Below are positions 10,081 through 20,227 of a stretch of 64,000 bases of DNA, piece by piece. The position numbers and the translations under genes were made by a program. Positions within the stretch are counted from its first letter, which is position 1. The number at the start of each line of letters is the position of its first letter. Location: NCBI GenBank assembly GCA_963678705.1, contig OY783205.1, forward strand, positions 24,729,034 through 24,793,033. The letters run 5' to 3'. Below the pieces are notes generated by a model. It was not told the DNA's origin and searched no databases. It saw only the letters and a list, made by a program, of their open reading frames with translations. The stretch is from Panorpa germanica (taxonomy: Eukaryota; Arthropoda; Insecta; Mecoptera; Panorpidae).

Positions 10081-10364
10081 TCGCACGCTAACTTTTTTTA
10101 AATCACCGATATATTCAATCGATTTAAGATTATTCTATAATAATTTTTCTTGATGTTTTAAATGCCTTCCTAGTTCCATAATCCTTTCAATATGTTTTAT
10201 TATTATTTACTATAAAATTGATTTAGTAATGATTTTAATTATGCAAACAATCAACTAATTATAATAATTAATTATGATTATGTATTATTTATATATTTAT
10301 AAAATAATCTTATTATCATATTATAATTTCCTGTTATTGTGCAACTGCTTTTACAAATTTAATC

Positions 10365-10370
10365 AATAAA
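10365..10370 (+). terminator. Conserved polyadenylation signal AATAAA, gene 1 flank
   Basis: It lies in sequence shared with the 3' flank of gene 2 (15643-15648). For gene 1 it is 1.3 kb past the stop because of the extra block, so the nearer AATAAA at 9073 may be used instead. Confidence 0.45.
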
Positions 10371-10419
10371 AAATTAATTCAAATAAATATATCTATTCTT
10401 TTTTTTTTTAATATTTATT

Positions 10420-11560
10420 TTTAAGTGCATCAACTATTGGAAGTTATTAGCACTTTCAATCAATATTACATTTTTATATACATTATTTTTCTTATAAAAC
10501 ATAACTTACACAATATATAATAATTACATTTAAATTATAAATTCTTATTTTTCTTTTCCGTTGCTCTAGTAACTTTTTCTGTTTTCTTGTGTTTCTTTTT
10601 CGCATTTTTCTTTGTTATGTCATTGTCTGATGTTTCTTTTTCCAATACCATTTTTAAATCCGAGCTATCATTCTCATTATCTGACTCGGTAATTGTAGTT
10701 TCAGTTGTCGTGTTCTCATTCTTTTTCCTTTTATTTTCTATTCTTGGGCCTGGTAGTTATCTTTTTCTTCGACAATAATATTTACCGCTTCAGCTTCTTT
10801 CCTTGCACTATTTTTCCCTTTTTCATTAACCCAATTTCGGAAGTCATGTTCGTTGATAACACCTGGTATCTATTTCCTATTACTTCTATATTGTTTTCAG
10901 TTATTGTCTTGTTTCCTGTTATCGACGCATAGCTGAGAGTTGTCCTTTTTTCTGAAGTTCTATTTTTAAAGTGTATCGGACAATCCTCTCCCAAATGGTC
11001 CAGGCCGTCACATAGTCTGCATGTTTTTCTTTGGTTTCTATAGCTTGCCCATACTTTTCGTCCCACCATACTAATGTACGATGGGATTTCTTTTTTTAAA
11101 ATCATTTTTACTGCCTGTTTCCCATTGTACACCGGAAATGGCATCTCTTTCCCCCAAGTTTCTTTTCTTATGTTAATTATTTTTCCATAATCTTGGAGTG
11201 CATGTTGTATGGTAATGTCTTCCATTTCATTTCATCGTGTAATTTTACTATCGTATACCTGTCAGCTCTTTCCAATAAAACTTTGTATGTCTTGTTATCC
11301 GTTCCTATATATTCAATTTCTTCATATTTTTCTAGTAGTTCATCGATTGGTCTGGTTTCTTTTAATTTCACTAACATTTTATTTCCATTGACTTGGATGG
11401 CCAACACATCATCTACATTTGGTTCTAACTTATTTCTTATAAATAAATGCAATTCAGTGATTACCATCCTATATTCAACATTAACAAATTCCACTCTCAT
11501 TGTGTTTTTTCTGTTTTGTTCCATTCTATTGTCTTATTTCACTTCACTTTAAATTTAAAC
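10420..11560 (-). mobile_element. LINE copy carrying ORF1 and 3' tail only
   Basis: On the minus strand an ORF1 frame (10536-11524) is followed directly by a 3' tail (10420-10535). The tail matches those of LINE fragments at 29240 and 40724 (AGTGCTAATAACTT and TTGATGCACTT type blocks), then comes an A-rich end. There is no reverse transcriptase ORF. It sits in unit 1 of the duplication and is missing from unit 2, so it arrived after the duplication or was lost from unit 2. It resembles a jockey- or I-type element reduced to a non-autonomous form. Confidence 0.7.
10536..11524 (-). pseudogene. LINE ORF1 (Gag-like, zinc knuckle), frameshifted
   Basis: The frame starts with MEQNRKNTMRVEFVN at 11524 and runs to about 11177-11225. 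It then continues in another frame (MEDITIQHALQDYGKIIN) to 10782, and in a third frame as a lysine/glutamate-rich tail ending near 10536. Seen directly: the conserved LQDYGKI...G...VKM segment, IPSYI...G, and one CCHC knuckle, CRLCDGLDHLGEDC (C-x2-C-x4-H-x4-C). In LINEs this protein binds the element RNA. Two shifts show the copy is dead unless it uses programmed frameshifting. Confidence 0.75.
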
Positions 11561-13260
11561 TATTTATTTTTGTTTATAAAATAAACAACGATCAATGATT
11601 TCATAGCAGTATTTCGCGTTACTGGAGTAATCAAGAAAAGATGTTTACCCATCAGTGGTCGGATCGAGCATATTTAGTCTTATTTTACACTAAATTTGTA
11701 ATATTTGTATAGTACATAAAAAGTACATTCTGTTATAATTTCTACGTCATACAATTCCTAAGCCTTATTAATTAATATTAATTAGTATACTAAGTTTAAG
11801 TGTTCTAAAGATATATGAAAAAACGAAACCTCCCTTCTCACTATACAATATATCAAAGATATTCTGTCAACAGACTTTCAGCAAAGTGTAAATGATAGAT
11901 TGACTGAAAGAAAACCCAGCTCCATTGGTCGTCTTCCCTCCTGCATATTTCCTGCTCGTCTGTTTCTCCCTAGTCTATCGGTCGACTAAGATGCTTCCCT
12001 GATTTCTTTGATGTTGATGGTCTGGATTCAATAGAATAATAGCTGTTAGCCAGATAATGAATATAAATGCATTTGCCTTTAATAAGTAACAACATTTCTA
12101 TACAATTTTATTAATTATCTCCGGTTTTCTTTACGTGTCAGTTATAGTAAAGGCGCGTGTTTATGTTTACTAATAAATCCAAAAGTTTCATAATTCTTGA
12201 TCGTTTAGAATCAGAAATAAGTCATATCAAAGTTAGCAATTTTCAGGTTCGTCTCCCATTTGAAGCATGTAGAACTTCCTGCTCGCCCAACTACTTTCTG
12301 TTATGCACTAAAAATCTCTCTATAGAATTAGGAAAAAATTTAGCAGAGTAAAGAAAAATGTTTTTTGAACAAATTAAAAAAAGATATAAAGCATTTCAAC
12401 GTTTTGTATTCGAAATATAATAATTTAAAATATACATTTTTTTTAATCCAATTCGTACTTTTCATAGTCGGTGGTGATCCAGCCAAGCTGCGCCAAAAAT
12501 TATATCTCTAGTTGTGTAGAATAAAGATTGAAATCCATGCAACTTATTCATAATATTATATAATAATATAATATAGTATATAACCATTCTTGCAAAACAC
12601 TTAAATTACTTAGACAGAGAATAATCTTGCAGCGCTTTAAGATTCACACATGTTACTAGCTAATTTCAAGATTCATAGTCTACTTCTCCTATACAAATTA
12701 TCTTTGCGTGTTACATTGCGTTACAGATTCCACCTGGGATTAAATGGGAATACGTTACTTTATAATACCTAACTCTTAAAATGTTGACCATCATTGCTTA
12801 CCAAAAGCAAATTACTTTATATTTAGTATTAGTGTTACATTAATTTTAAAATAAAACAAAAACAACACATAAGACATAAGTCATTATATAACGTTCGTAC
12901 TAAATATAAAAGAAACATCGTACAAATTTGGTTTTAATTATATTCTTTAGCCACCCAAAAGCTTAGCGAAGGTCCAAATGAGAACATCTATCATAGTCAA
13001 GTTGTCAGAGATGTACTAGCGTAAGTGCAGGAGTCTGAACTCGTTGCAGACGATGTCTGGAGGATTTGAAACTAGTTGAAAATGGCAACAAGACCAAATT
13101 AAAATCAGACAAGATGAAACGCTGTAGACTTATATGGTGTTAACCAGAGATGTGCGTTTTTCAAATACATATACTCAAAATACCTATTTTCTATCATGTA
13201 TTTAAATTTACACGCAATGCAAACCTCAATAAAGAAATTAACTGATATAAAGAAATTAAC

Positions 13261-13340
13261 TTCTCGCCACGAAAAAATAATATTTTCGCCGCAAAAAAAA
13301 AATATATTTCCTCTCCAAAAAAGAAAATATTTCCGCCGCG
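13261..13340 (+). repeat. Decayed GCCGC/A-rich minisatellite at the duplication junction
   Basis: Roughly 22-bp units of the type TTTCGCCGCAAAAAAAAATA sit exactly between unit 1 and unit 2. Similar units flank the far end of unit 2 (17291-17371). Confidence 0.7.
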
Positions 13341-13619
13341 AGTAAATAATATATTAACCTATTGAATCAATCACCACATGTGTTTAACCTTTGTAAATGT
13401 TAACAAATGTCAATTATCTCGCAATTAATTAATTCATTCAATTGCACTAGCAAAAATGTGCACATGTTAATAAGATATTTGCTGTGCAAACAAATTTAAC
13501 AAAGAAATTAATAATCGCTTCCTTGTTAAGACATCAATTTGGTAATAAATGGAATGTTTAAGGAAATGCTAAGCAACAGATTTATAAACTGCGATATGGT
13601 GTGTTGAAATCAAGAGACC

Positions 13620-13627
13620 TATATAAG
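13620..13627 (+). promoter_or_regulatory. TATA box of gene 2
   Basis: TATATAAG lies 72 bp upstream of the gene 2 start codon, in the same context as gene 1 (GAGACC before it, GG[CT]ACCGATTTTCAATC after it). Confidence 0.75.
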
Positions 13628-13698
13628 GGTACCGATTTTCAATCAATAGTATAGTTGTAGTTCTCCTCACTAACGTGGAAGATCTTGCAGCAGAGAAG

Positions 13699-15317
13699 AT
13701 GGCAAACCCAATCATGGTAATAACACTTTTTATATTTAATTTTAAATAAGCAGTAAAAGTTATAAGGAATTACAAATATAAGCTACCTATGTAGTTATGT
13801 TTTGTACCAACATCTATAGCATTCATGGCATTCCTTCTTGGAACCACTGTCCTAGCAACAGAACGTCGGGAATATCAACGATCCACAAGTTTCGCGTCAA
13901 ACTTTACCATTTTAAATTTTTAAATTGTGCTAAATTAAGGTTACTTGTTTTTTTGCTATTTATGTGGCATAACTTCGCTTAAGACTTGACAAGTATCGGT
14001 ACAATAGTCTGACGACTATCTTTTGCTAACCTCTTCCTAATGACTTTTCTGCAAGTTTTCTTTATTCATGTTCCTCAAAATCTTTTAAACCTACAATATA
14101 TTTTCTTGCAGCTGTTGGCGCTTATAGGCGCGACATTAATGGCCAATGGGGTCAGGGCTCTTAATCCAAATGACGCTATGTACAGGCAGTACAATCCAAA
14201 TGAGGCTATGTACAGGCAGTACGATCCAACTGATCCACTTACATGGAAACGTACCGACGCTGTGTACATAAAGCAACAAAGTAAACCACAAAACCGCTAT
14301 CGTAGTAATTCAAACGATCCTATTATCAGGCTACATCCAAATGAGGCTATGTACAGGCAGTACGATCCACATGAGGCTATGTACAGGCAGTACAATCCAA
14401 ATGAGGCTATGTACAGGCAGTACAATCCAAATGAGGCTATGTACAGGCAGTACAATCCAAATGAGGCTATGTACAGGCAGTACAATCCAAATGAGGCTAT
14501 GTACAGGCAGTACAATCCAAATGAGGCTATGTACAGGCAGTACGATCCAACTGATCCACTTACATGGAAACGTACCGACGCTGTGTACGTACAGCACCAA
14601 AGTAAACCACAATACCGTTATCGTAGTAGTCCAAACAATCCATTTATCAGGCTACATCCAAATGACGCTATGTACAGGCAGTATGATCCTACCGATCCAC
14701 TTACATGGAAACGTACCGACGCTGTGTACATACAGCACCAAAGTAAACCACAAAAACGTTATCGTAGTAATTCAAACGATCCTATTATCATTCTACATCC
14801 AAATGAGGCTATGTACAGGCAGTACGATCCAACTGATCCACTTACATGGAAACGTACCGACGCTGTGTACATACAGCACCAAAGTAATCCACAAAACCGT
14901 TATCGTAGTGCAGGTTCTGGCAATCACCATTTAGAGCGGTCATTTGATACGGATATGTTGCAACGTGGACGACGTTCTATTGGTGCCCATCCTATTCGAA
15001 GACAACGTTCTATTGGTGCCCATCCTATTCGAAGACAACGTTCTATTGGTGCCCATCCTATTCGAAGACAACGTTCTATTGGTGCCCATAAATTGACTCG
15101 TTCTTATCGTTCTGTGGGTGACCAAATATCCCCTCCTATTCGAAGACAACGTTCTTATCGTTCTGTGGATGACCAAATATCCGCTCCTATTCGAAGACAA
15201 CGTGCTTATCGTTCTATTGGTGCCCATCCTATTCGAAGACAACGTGCTTATCGTTCTGTATATGCCCTAAGGTATGCTGAGCAAAATCCCAATTTGCCGT
15301 TATTGCCCTATTTATAG
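13699..15317 (+). CDS. Secreted repeat precursor polypeptide 2 (two exons)
   Basis: Exon 1 is 13699-13716, the intron 13717-14111 and exon 2 14112-15317, all phase 0; the product is 407 aa. The signal peptide equals that of gene 1 (MANPIM plus LLALIGATLMANGVRA). The mature part begins with decapeptides (LNPNDAMYRQY, NPNEAMYRQY). Four copies follow of a module that starts DPTDPLTWKRTDAVY and ends RYRS. Between modules 1 and 2 lie seven consecutive decapeptides. After SGNHHLERS and DMLQRGRR come three SIGAHPIRRQR units, SIGAHKLTR and SYRSV[GD]DQIS[PA]PIRRQR units. The tail is AYRSVYALRYAEQNPNLPLLPYL, written here as AYRSVYALRYAE then QNPNLPLLPYL. R-x-x-R and KR sites suggest processing into several peptide classes. 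The C-terminal third matches the start of gene 1, so the two genes share a core and amplified different modules. No known family is recognised; defensive, gland or structural secretion all remain open. Confidence 0.75.
13795..13923 (+). CDS. Alternative terminal exon in the gene 2 intron (altered tail)
   Basis: It matches 7566-7718: after AG at 13793-13794 it reads LCFVPTSIAFMAFLLGTTVLA in phase with MANPIM. A 32-bp deletion relative to gene 1 then changes the frame, giving TERREYQRSTSFASNF and TILNF before a stop. The signal peptide is intact but the 21-residue mature part is unrelated to that of gene 1. It could be a second, different peptide or a broken relic of the exon. Confidence 0.35.
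   Translation, partial: LCFVPTSIAFMAFLLGTTVLATERREYQRSTSFASNFTILNF
14331..14542 (+). repeat. 30-bp coding minisatellite (decapeptide array)
   Basis: Seven consecutive 30-bp units (AATCCAAATGAGGCTATG TACAGGCAGTAC type) encode [NLD][PH][NH]EAMYRQY, five of them identical in protein. It lies in frame inside exon 2 of gene 2. Confidence 0.95.
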
Positions 15318-15642
15318 AAAGAAATAATGCTTTGAACTGCTATTTCATTAAAAAAAATTATATTTTATAACTCGATTTAGAATTCAATCAATTTAAGGTT
15401 ATTCTATAAAAAATTTCTTGATGTTTAAAATGCCTTTCTAGTTCCATAACCTTTTCAATGTGTTTTATTATTATTTACTATAAAATTGCTTCAGTAATTA
15501 TTTTAATTATGCAAACAATAATGTAATAATTAATAATTGTAATAATTATTTATGATTATGTATTATTTACATATTTATAAAATAATCTTATTATCACATT
15601 ATAATTTCCTGTTATTGTGCAACTGCTTTTACAAATTTAATC

Positions 15643-15648
15643 AATAAA
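15643..15648 (+). terminator. Polyadenylation signal AATAAA, gene 2
   Basis: It lies 326 bp after the stop in sequence conserved with unit 1 (10365-10370). The intervening 3' flank is AT-rich and carries no other feature. Confidence 0.5.
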
Positions 15649-15649
15649 A

Positions 15650-17277
15650 ACTCAATTCATATAAATATAGTCTTATTTATTTAGTCTTATTTATTAGCAT
15701 AGCTTATTTTTATGACGAGTTCCACTATTAACGGCGTTCCAAAGAAAATCACTTTTCTTACAATCTTGAACAAGACAACAGTGAAACACACTTAACACTA
15801 AATTTGTATTATTTGGTTAGTACATAAAAAGTACATTCTGTTATAATTTCTACGACATACAATTCCTAAGCCTTATTAATTAATATTAATTAGTATACTA
15901 AGTTTAAGTGTTCTAAAGATATATGAAAAAACGAAACCTCCCTTCTCACTATGCAATATATCAAAGACATTCTGTCAACAGACTTTCAGCAAAGTGTAAA
16001 TGATAGATTGACTGAAAGAAAACCCAGCTCCTTTGGTCGTCTTCCCTCCGGCATATTTCCTGCTCGTCTGTTTCTCCCTAGTCTATCGGTCGACTAAGAT
16101 GCTTCCCTGATTTCTTTGATGTTGATGGTCTGGATTCAATAGAATAATAGCTGTTAGCCAGATAATGAATATTAATGCATTTGCCTTTAATAAGTAACAA
16201 CATTTCTATACAATTTTATTAATTATCTCCGGTTTTCTTTCTGTGTCAGTTATGGTAAAGGCGCGTGCTTATATTTACTAATAAATGCCAAAGTTTCATA
16301 ATTCTTGATCGTTTAGAATCCGAAATAATTAATAACAAAGTTAGCAATTTTCAGGCTCAACTCCCATTTGAAGCATGTAGAACTTGCTGCTCGTCCAACT
16401 ACTTTCTGTTATACACTAAAAATCTCTCAATAGAATTAGGAAAAAATTTAGGAGAGTAAAGAAAAATGTTTTTTAAACAAATTAAAAAAAGATATAAAGC
16501 ATTTCAACGTTTTGTATTCGAGATATAATAATTTAAAATATACATTTTTTTAATCCAATTCGTACTTTTCATAGATGGTGATCCAGCAAAGCTGCGCCAA
16601 AAATTATATCTCTAGTTGTGTACAAAAAAGATTGAAATCTTTGCAACTAATTCATAATATTATATAATAATATAATATAGTATATAACCATTCTTGCAAG
16701 ACTCTGAAATTACCTACATAGAAAATAATCTAGCAGTGCTTTAAGATTCACATATGTTACTAGCTAATTTCAAGATTAATTGTCTACTTCTCATATACAA
16801 ATTGTCTGTGCGTGTTACATTGCGTTACAGATTCCACCTGGGATTAAATGGGAATACTTTACTTTCTAATACCTAACTCTTAAAATGTTGACCATCATTG
16901 CTTACCAAAAGCAAATTACTTTATATTTAGTATTAGTGTTACATTAATTTTAAAATAAAACAAAAACAAAACATAAGACATAAGTTATTATATAACGTTC
17001 GTACTAAATATAAATGAAACGTCGTACAAATTTGGTTTTAATTATATTCTTTAGCCACCCAAAAGCTTAGCGAAGGTCCAAATGAGAACATCTATCTTAG
17101 TCAAGTTGTCAGAGATGGACTAGCGTAAGTGCAGGAGTCTGAACTCGTTGCAGACGATGTCTGGATGATGTGAAACTAGTTGAAAATGGCAACAAGACCA
17201 AATTAAAATCAGACAATATGGAACGCGGTAGACTTATATGGTGTTAACCAGAGATGTGCGTTTTTCAAATACATATA
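15650..17277. other. Shared downstream flank of the duplication
   Basis: It matches 11690-13173. A 64-codon frame is open in both units (12157-12351 and 16265-16459, ending KNLSIELGKNL[AG]E), but 13 of 64 residues differ and most differences change the residue. That fits drift rather than selection, so I do not call it a gene. Confidence 0.55.
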
Positions 17278-17290
17278 TAAATATATATAA

Positions 17291-17371
17291 TATTTCCGCC
17301 GCTAAAAAAATTAAATCTCTCGCCGTCAAAAAAAAAATTATCTCTGCCGCGAAAGAAAAATAATCAAAATA
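17291..17371 (+). repeat. Decayed GCCGC/A-rich minisatellite, distal junction
   Basis: Units such as TTTCCGCCGCTAAAAAAATT, TCTCGCCGTCAAAAAAAAAA and TCTGCCGCGAAAGAAAAA follow directly after unit 2, mirroring the array at 13261-13340. Confidence 0.65.
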
Positions 17372-19560
17372 TAATATATTCAAATTAGAACACAATTTCT
17401 AAGGGTAGTCATATCTCCATTGTGCGGTCATCTTCAGCTTAATCCATACTTTTTTTTATTTGGGCAACCATATAATTTGCACTTTCTCCACTTCTATATT
17501 TAATAAATTGATTGTTATAATGAGTTTTGCGAAACAATTAAAACTTTTAATTGTTTTGTTACCAGACGAGATTAATTCATTGTTTTCCTCTATGCCTAAC
17601 GGGCTAGTATATGCGTAGCATCACCATGATCAGCATTTTTACCCTTTTTTTTTTTTAGATATGTACAACCCCCGTTATCATCCCCTATTTTTATTTGAGC
17701 GTAAAAACAAATCATGCAATATAATTTTTTTATAAAATTTAATGTACACCCGCTATCCTAATATCAGTTTTTGCTTAAATCATGACTCATTTCATTAGTT
17801 TTTTTTAATTGAAAGAATAGACACGAACCAGTAAACATTTTGGATTCACTTTGACATCATATTGAAGATGCGTCATGAAACAATCAATTTGATTTCACTC
17901 GTTGAACGAAAGAACTACAAATAGCAAAATCACTTCACCTGACCTCATTAGCGAAGTTGCAAATAAACCATTCAAGTGTAACAGAGACAGATATATCTTG
18001 TTTCTTTTTCTATGATATGGAATTTTATCTCTACTAAAATAAATATTTTCAAATGTAAAAGAGGCAACAACTGTTTATTCCATTTTATTTATAGTATAAT
18101 GGCCAGGAATTTCACTTAGTTATGGATCTTATATATGTCTTAAGCTAAATGGATTTGCAAAATACTATGCGGTTATTTTTAAAGCGATTATGTACGCCCA
18201 TGTTTCACAGAACACGTTCTCTAATGAAGACATTTTTTACAGCATCTTATTGCTTCGACAAAAGACATTTATGGTACGATAAATCTTGCTTATGATCGTG
18301 CAATGAATTGATAAAAATGTGTTACTATTTGTATTGATAGCTTGGCTTATCGGATCGTCATATCCACAGAGTTTAGCGTCGGTTAAGAAGACGCCTGGTT
18401 TAAGACGCGACGTGACAATAGATGAAATCAATTACCGGACATTTTCTTACAAAAAAATATATTAGAAAACTATATTGACATATTTATAACTTTTATATGT
18501 TTTATTGATTGGAAATATTGTTTGTTATGGTTGATTTTGGTATAGTGATGCTCATGTTTTGAACAACATACGGTGCACCCTTATTAGTGCTGCGTTGCTA
18601 ATTTGTAATAAAAATCCCTTCTACTTTCTACTGTAAACATATTTAAATATTCCCATTCATTAAAATAAAAAAATTGTGCAATACATATTGTGTTTCATAT
18701 GTAGACGTGTTTTAATTTTTAATTTTAATTACGTTCGAATAATACTGAACGTAATGTTATAACATGGGGTACATTTCATAGAGCACCCCTCATCATTTAA
18801 TTAAATCTCTACCTACCCCTCGTTCGGTTCACGCTGCTTTCAACGCTTCACGAACACACAACAAAGCAAACAGACGAAGCCTTCAAACATATTTTGTTAT
18901 TCGTCAACTAAATTTATATTTACAAGTATATTACACGTATAGAGAAACTTTCAGAGAAATGTGAGGTCTGCAGCAGCTAATATTTCCAAGTTCCCTTGAA
19001 ATTAATGTGAAAGAGTTCTTCCTCTTGTTGCAAAAAGATTTTTGTCTTACTCTCACGCTAAATTCAATTATATCCAGTCTTTAATAAAGACTAAAATTAT
19101 CAAGTAATAAAAGTACTTGTGAAAAGTAAAAAATAAACCTTGAAACTAGCTAGTGGTAATCTGCACTGCAAAACAATTTTCTACATGAAAATGTATATGG
19201 TCTAGAGAATTTGTATTCCATAAAATTGTACTATATGTATATTGATAAAGTTGGCTATAAGAATCTCAATTGTTCATTTGTTTTTTAATAAGTCGCAATA
19301 TAATAGAACTATACACTACGTCACAGCTGTCTCGAGTAACACATAACTTTTTGATATTATAATAATGGTAAACAAGAATAAACGAAACTGATTACTTATT
19401 AGTTTTCAAAGTACAATAGTAATTCTGTGATATTAAAAATATGGCTTAAAAAAGAAATTAAAATTTTAACTAGCTATATTTCCTAATATGCCAATAGACA
19501 TATATTAGCATATATTTTATTTAAAGTTTAAAAGATCCGACTGCAAAAGTTCACGATCGA
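17372..19560. other. No gene seen; one MITE fragment inside
   Basis: Apart from the repeat at 17828-18016 this stretch shows only AT-rich sequence and short frames without motifs. Confidence 0.5.
17828..18016 (+). mobile_element. MITE family D, copy 1
   Basis: It starts CCAGTAAACATTTTGG, then CACTTTGACATCATATTGAA, like family C. It then departs into its own interior (GATTTCACTCGTTGAACG, ACAGATATATCTTGTTTC). The reverse complement of 55085-55300 shares both parts. Confidence 0.65.
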
Positions 19561-19574
19561 TATATTTTTTGTTT

Positions 19575-19965
19575 TTATTAATAATAATTCACGGGGTTCT
19601 TAGGACCATGGTTCTTTTTTCTCCCTTCTTAATTCATTTTATTAACATTTTACATATTTACATTTCATTTATTATTACACCTAAACTTTTAAACCCGCTA
19701 TATACCATATCCTGTATATCACTAATCACACTGACCATCTCGGATATTTTAGTAGTTCCTGCATACTCGTTGGCAACACCACTCCATTTTTTACCAAAAC
19801 TCTGTACAAATTATTTCTGCAGGCCTCCGTTTCTGTACATTGGAAGATCAAATGTTCTGGATCTGCTACCCCTTCTCCACAATTGCACATATCTTCTTGT
19901 ACCAAGTGAATTCTTAAGATGTGCCAATGCCTCTGTATGGTCTACTCTCAGTCTCGAGATAAGTG
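19575..19965 (-). mobile_element. LINE 3' fragment, reverse transcriptase C-terminus
   Basis: On the minus strand it reads RLRVDHTEALAHLKNSLGTR and, after a frame change, CNCGEGVADPEHLIFQC, EACRNNLYRV and LLKYPRWSV. This is the typical C-terminal region of a jockey-like LINE with a cysteine/histidine motif. A non-coding tail follows to about 19575. The copy is 5'-truncated and frameshifted. The MITE at 19966 lies immediately beside it. Confidence 0.65.
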
Positions 19966-20227
19966 CCCAGTAAACATCTTGGAGCATTTTGGAGTCACTT
20001 TGACATCATATTGGAGATGCGTATGATTTTTTTGTCATGAAAGAGTTCATTTATAGTTCAGTTTCTCACAATTCTTCATATGAAATGTCTGTTTTATCGG
20101 CTACAGATGACAGAACCACTCCACCTGTCGGAATACAAATGAAGATAAAGTTGTTGTGAACTATAATTGAAGTGAAATAGTGATAGAAACGTCACAAAAT
20201 AGGGCACTTCACCAAATGTTTACTGGG
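19966..20227 (+). mobile_element. MITE family C, copy 1
   Basis: The termini are CCCAGTAAACATCTTGG and CACCAAATGTTTACTGGG, an imperfect inverted repeat. The interior is close to 27138-27391 throughout (for example CGGCTACAGATGACAGAACC, CCACCTGTCGGAATACAAAT). It is about 260 bp with no coding capacity. Confidence 0.8.

Larger units (their letters stand above)
7110..13173 (+). repeat. Tandem segmental duplication, unit 1
   Basis: It runs from GTAAATAATATATAAACC to TTTTTCAAATACATATA and aligns to 13342-17277 over promoter, exon 1, intron, part of exon 2, 3' flank and a further 1.5 kb downstream. Unit 1 is about 2.1 kb longer because of a LINE (10420-11560), an extra block at 9064-10080 and different repeat numbers in the coding exon. 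High identity in intron and flanks points to a recent duplication. Confidence 0.9.
13342..17277 (+). repeat. Tandem segmental duplication, unit 2
   Basis: It aligns to 7110-13173 from GTAAATAATATATTAACC to TTTTTCAAATACATATA. It contains gene 2, and its flanks match unit 1 closely. Bounded on both sides by GCCGC-rich minisatellite. Confidence 0.9.

Noticed and set aside
12157-12351. 64-codon frame conserved in both duplication units (also 16265-16459)
   Set aside because: Thirteen of 64 residues differ and nearly all base changes alter the residue. There is no ATG at the frame start and no splice evidence, so it is conserved only because the duplication is young.
13797-13982. 61-codon ATG frame in the gene 2 intron
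   Set aside because: It is a different frame from the signal-peptide frame and has no counterpart in the gene 1 intron.
14297-14934. Additional long frames on both strands across the gene 2 decapeptide array
   Set aside because: Same cause: 30-bp units in multiples of three without stops. The frame joined to the conserved signal peptide is the credible one.
19569-19973. 134-codon plus-strand frame rich in hydrophobic residues
   Set aside because: It is the antisense of a LINE reverse transcriptase C-terminus (CNCGEGVADPEHLIFQC on the other strand).
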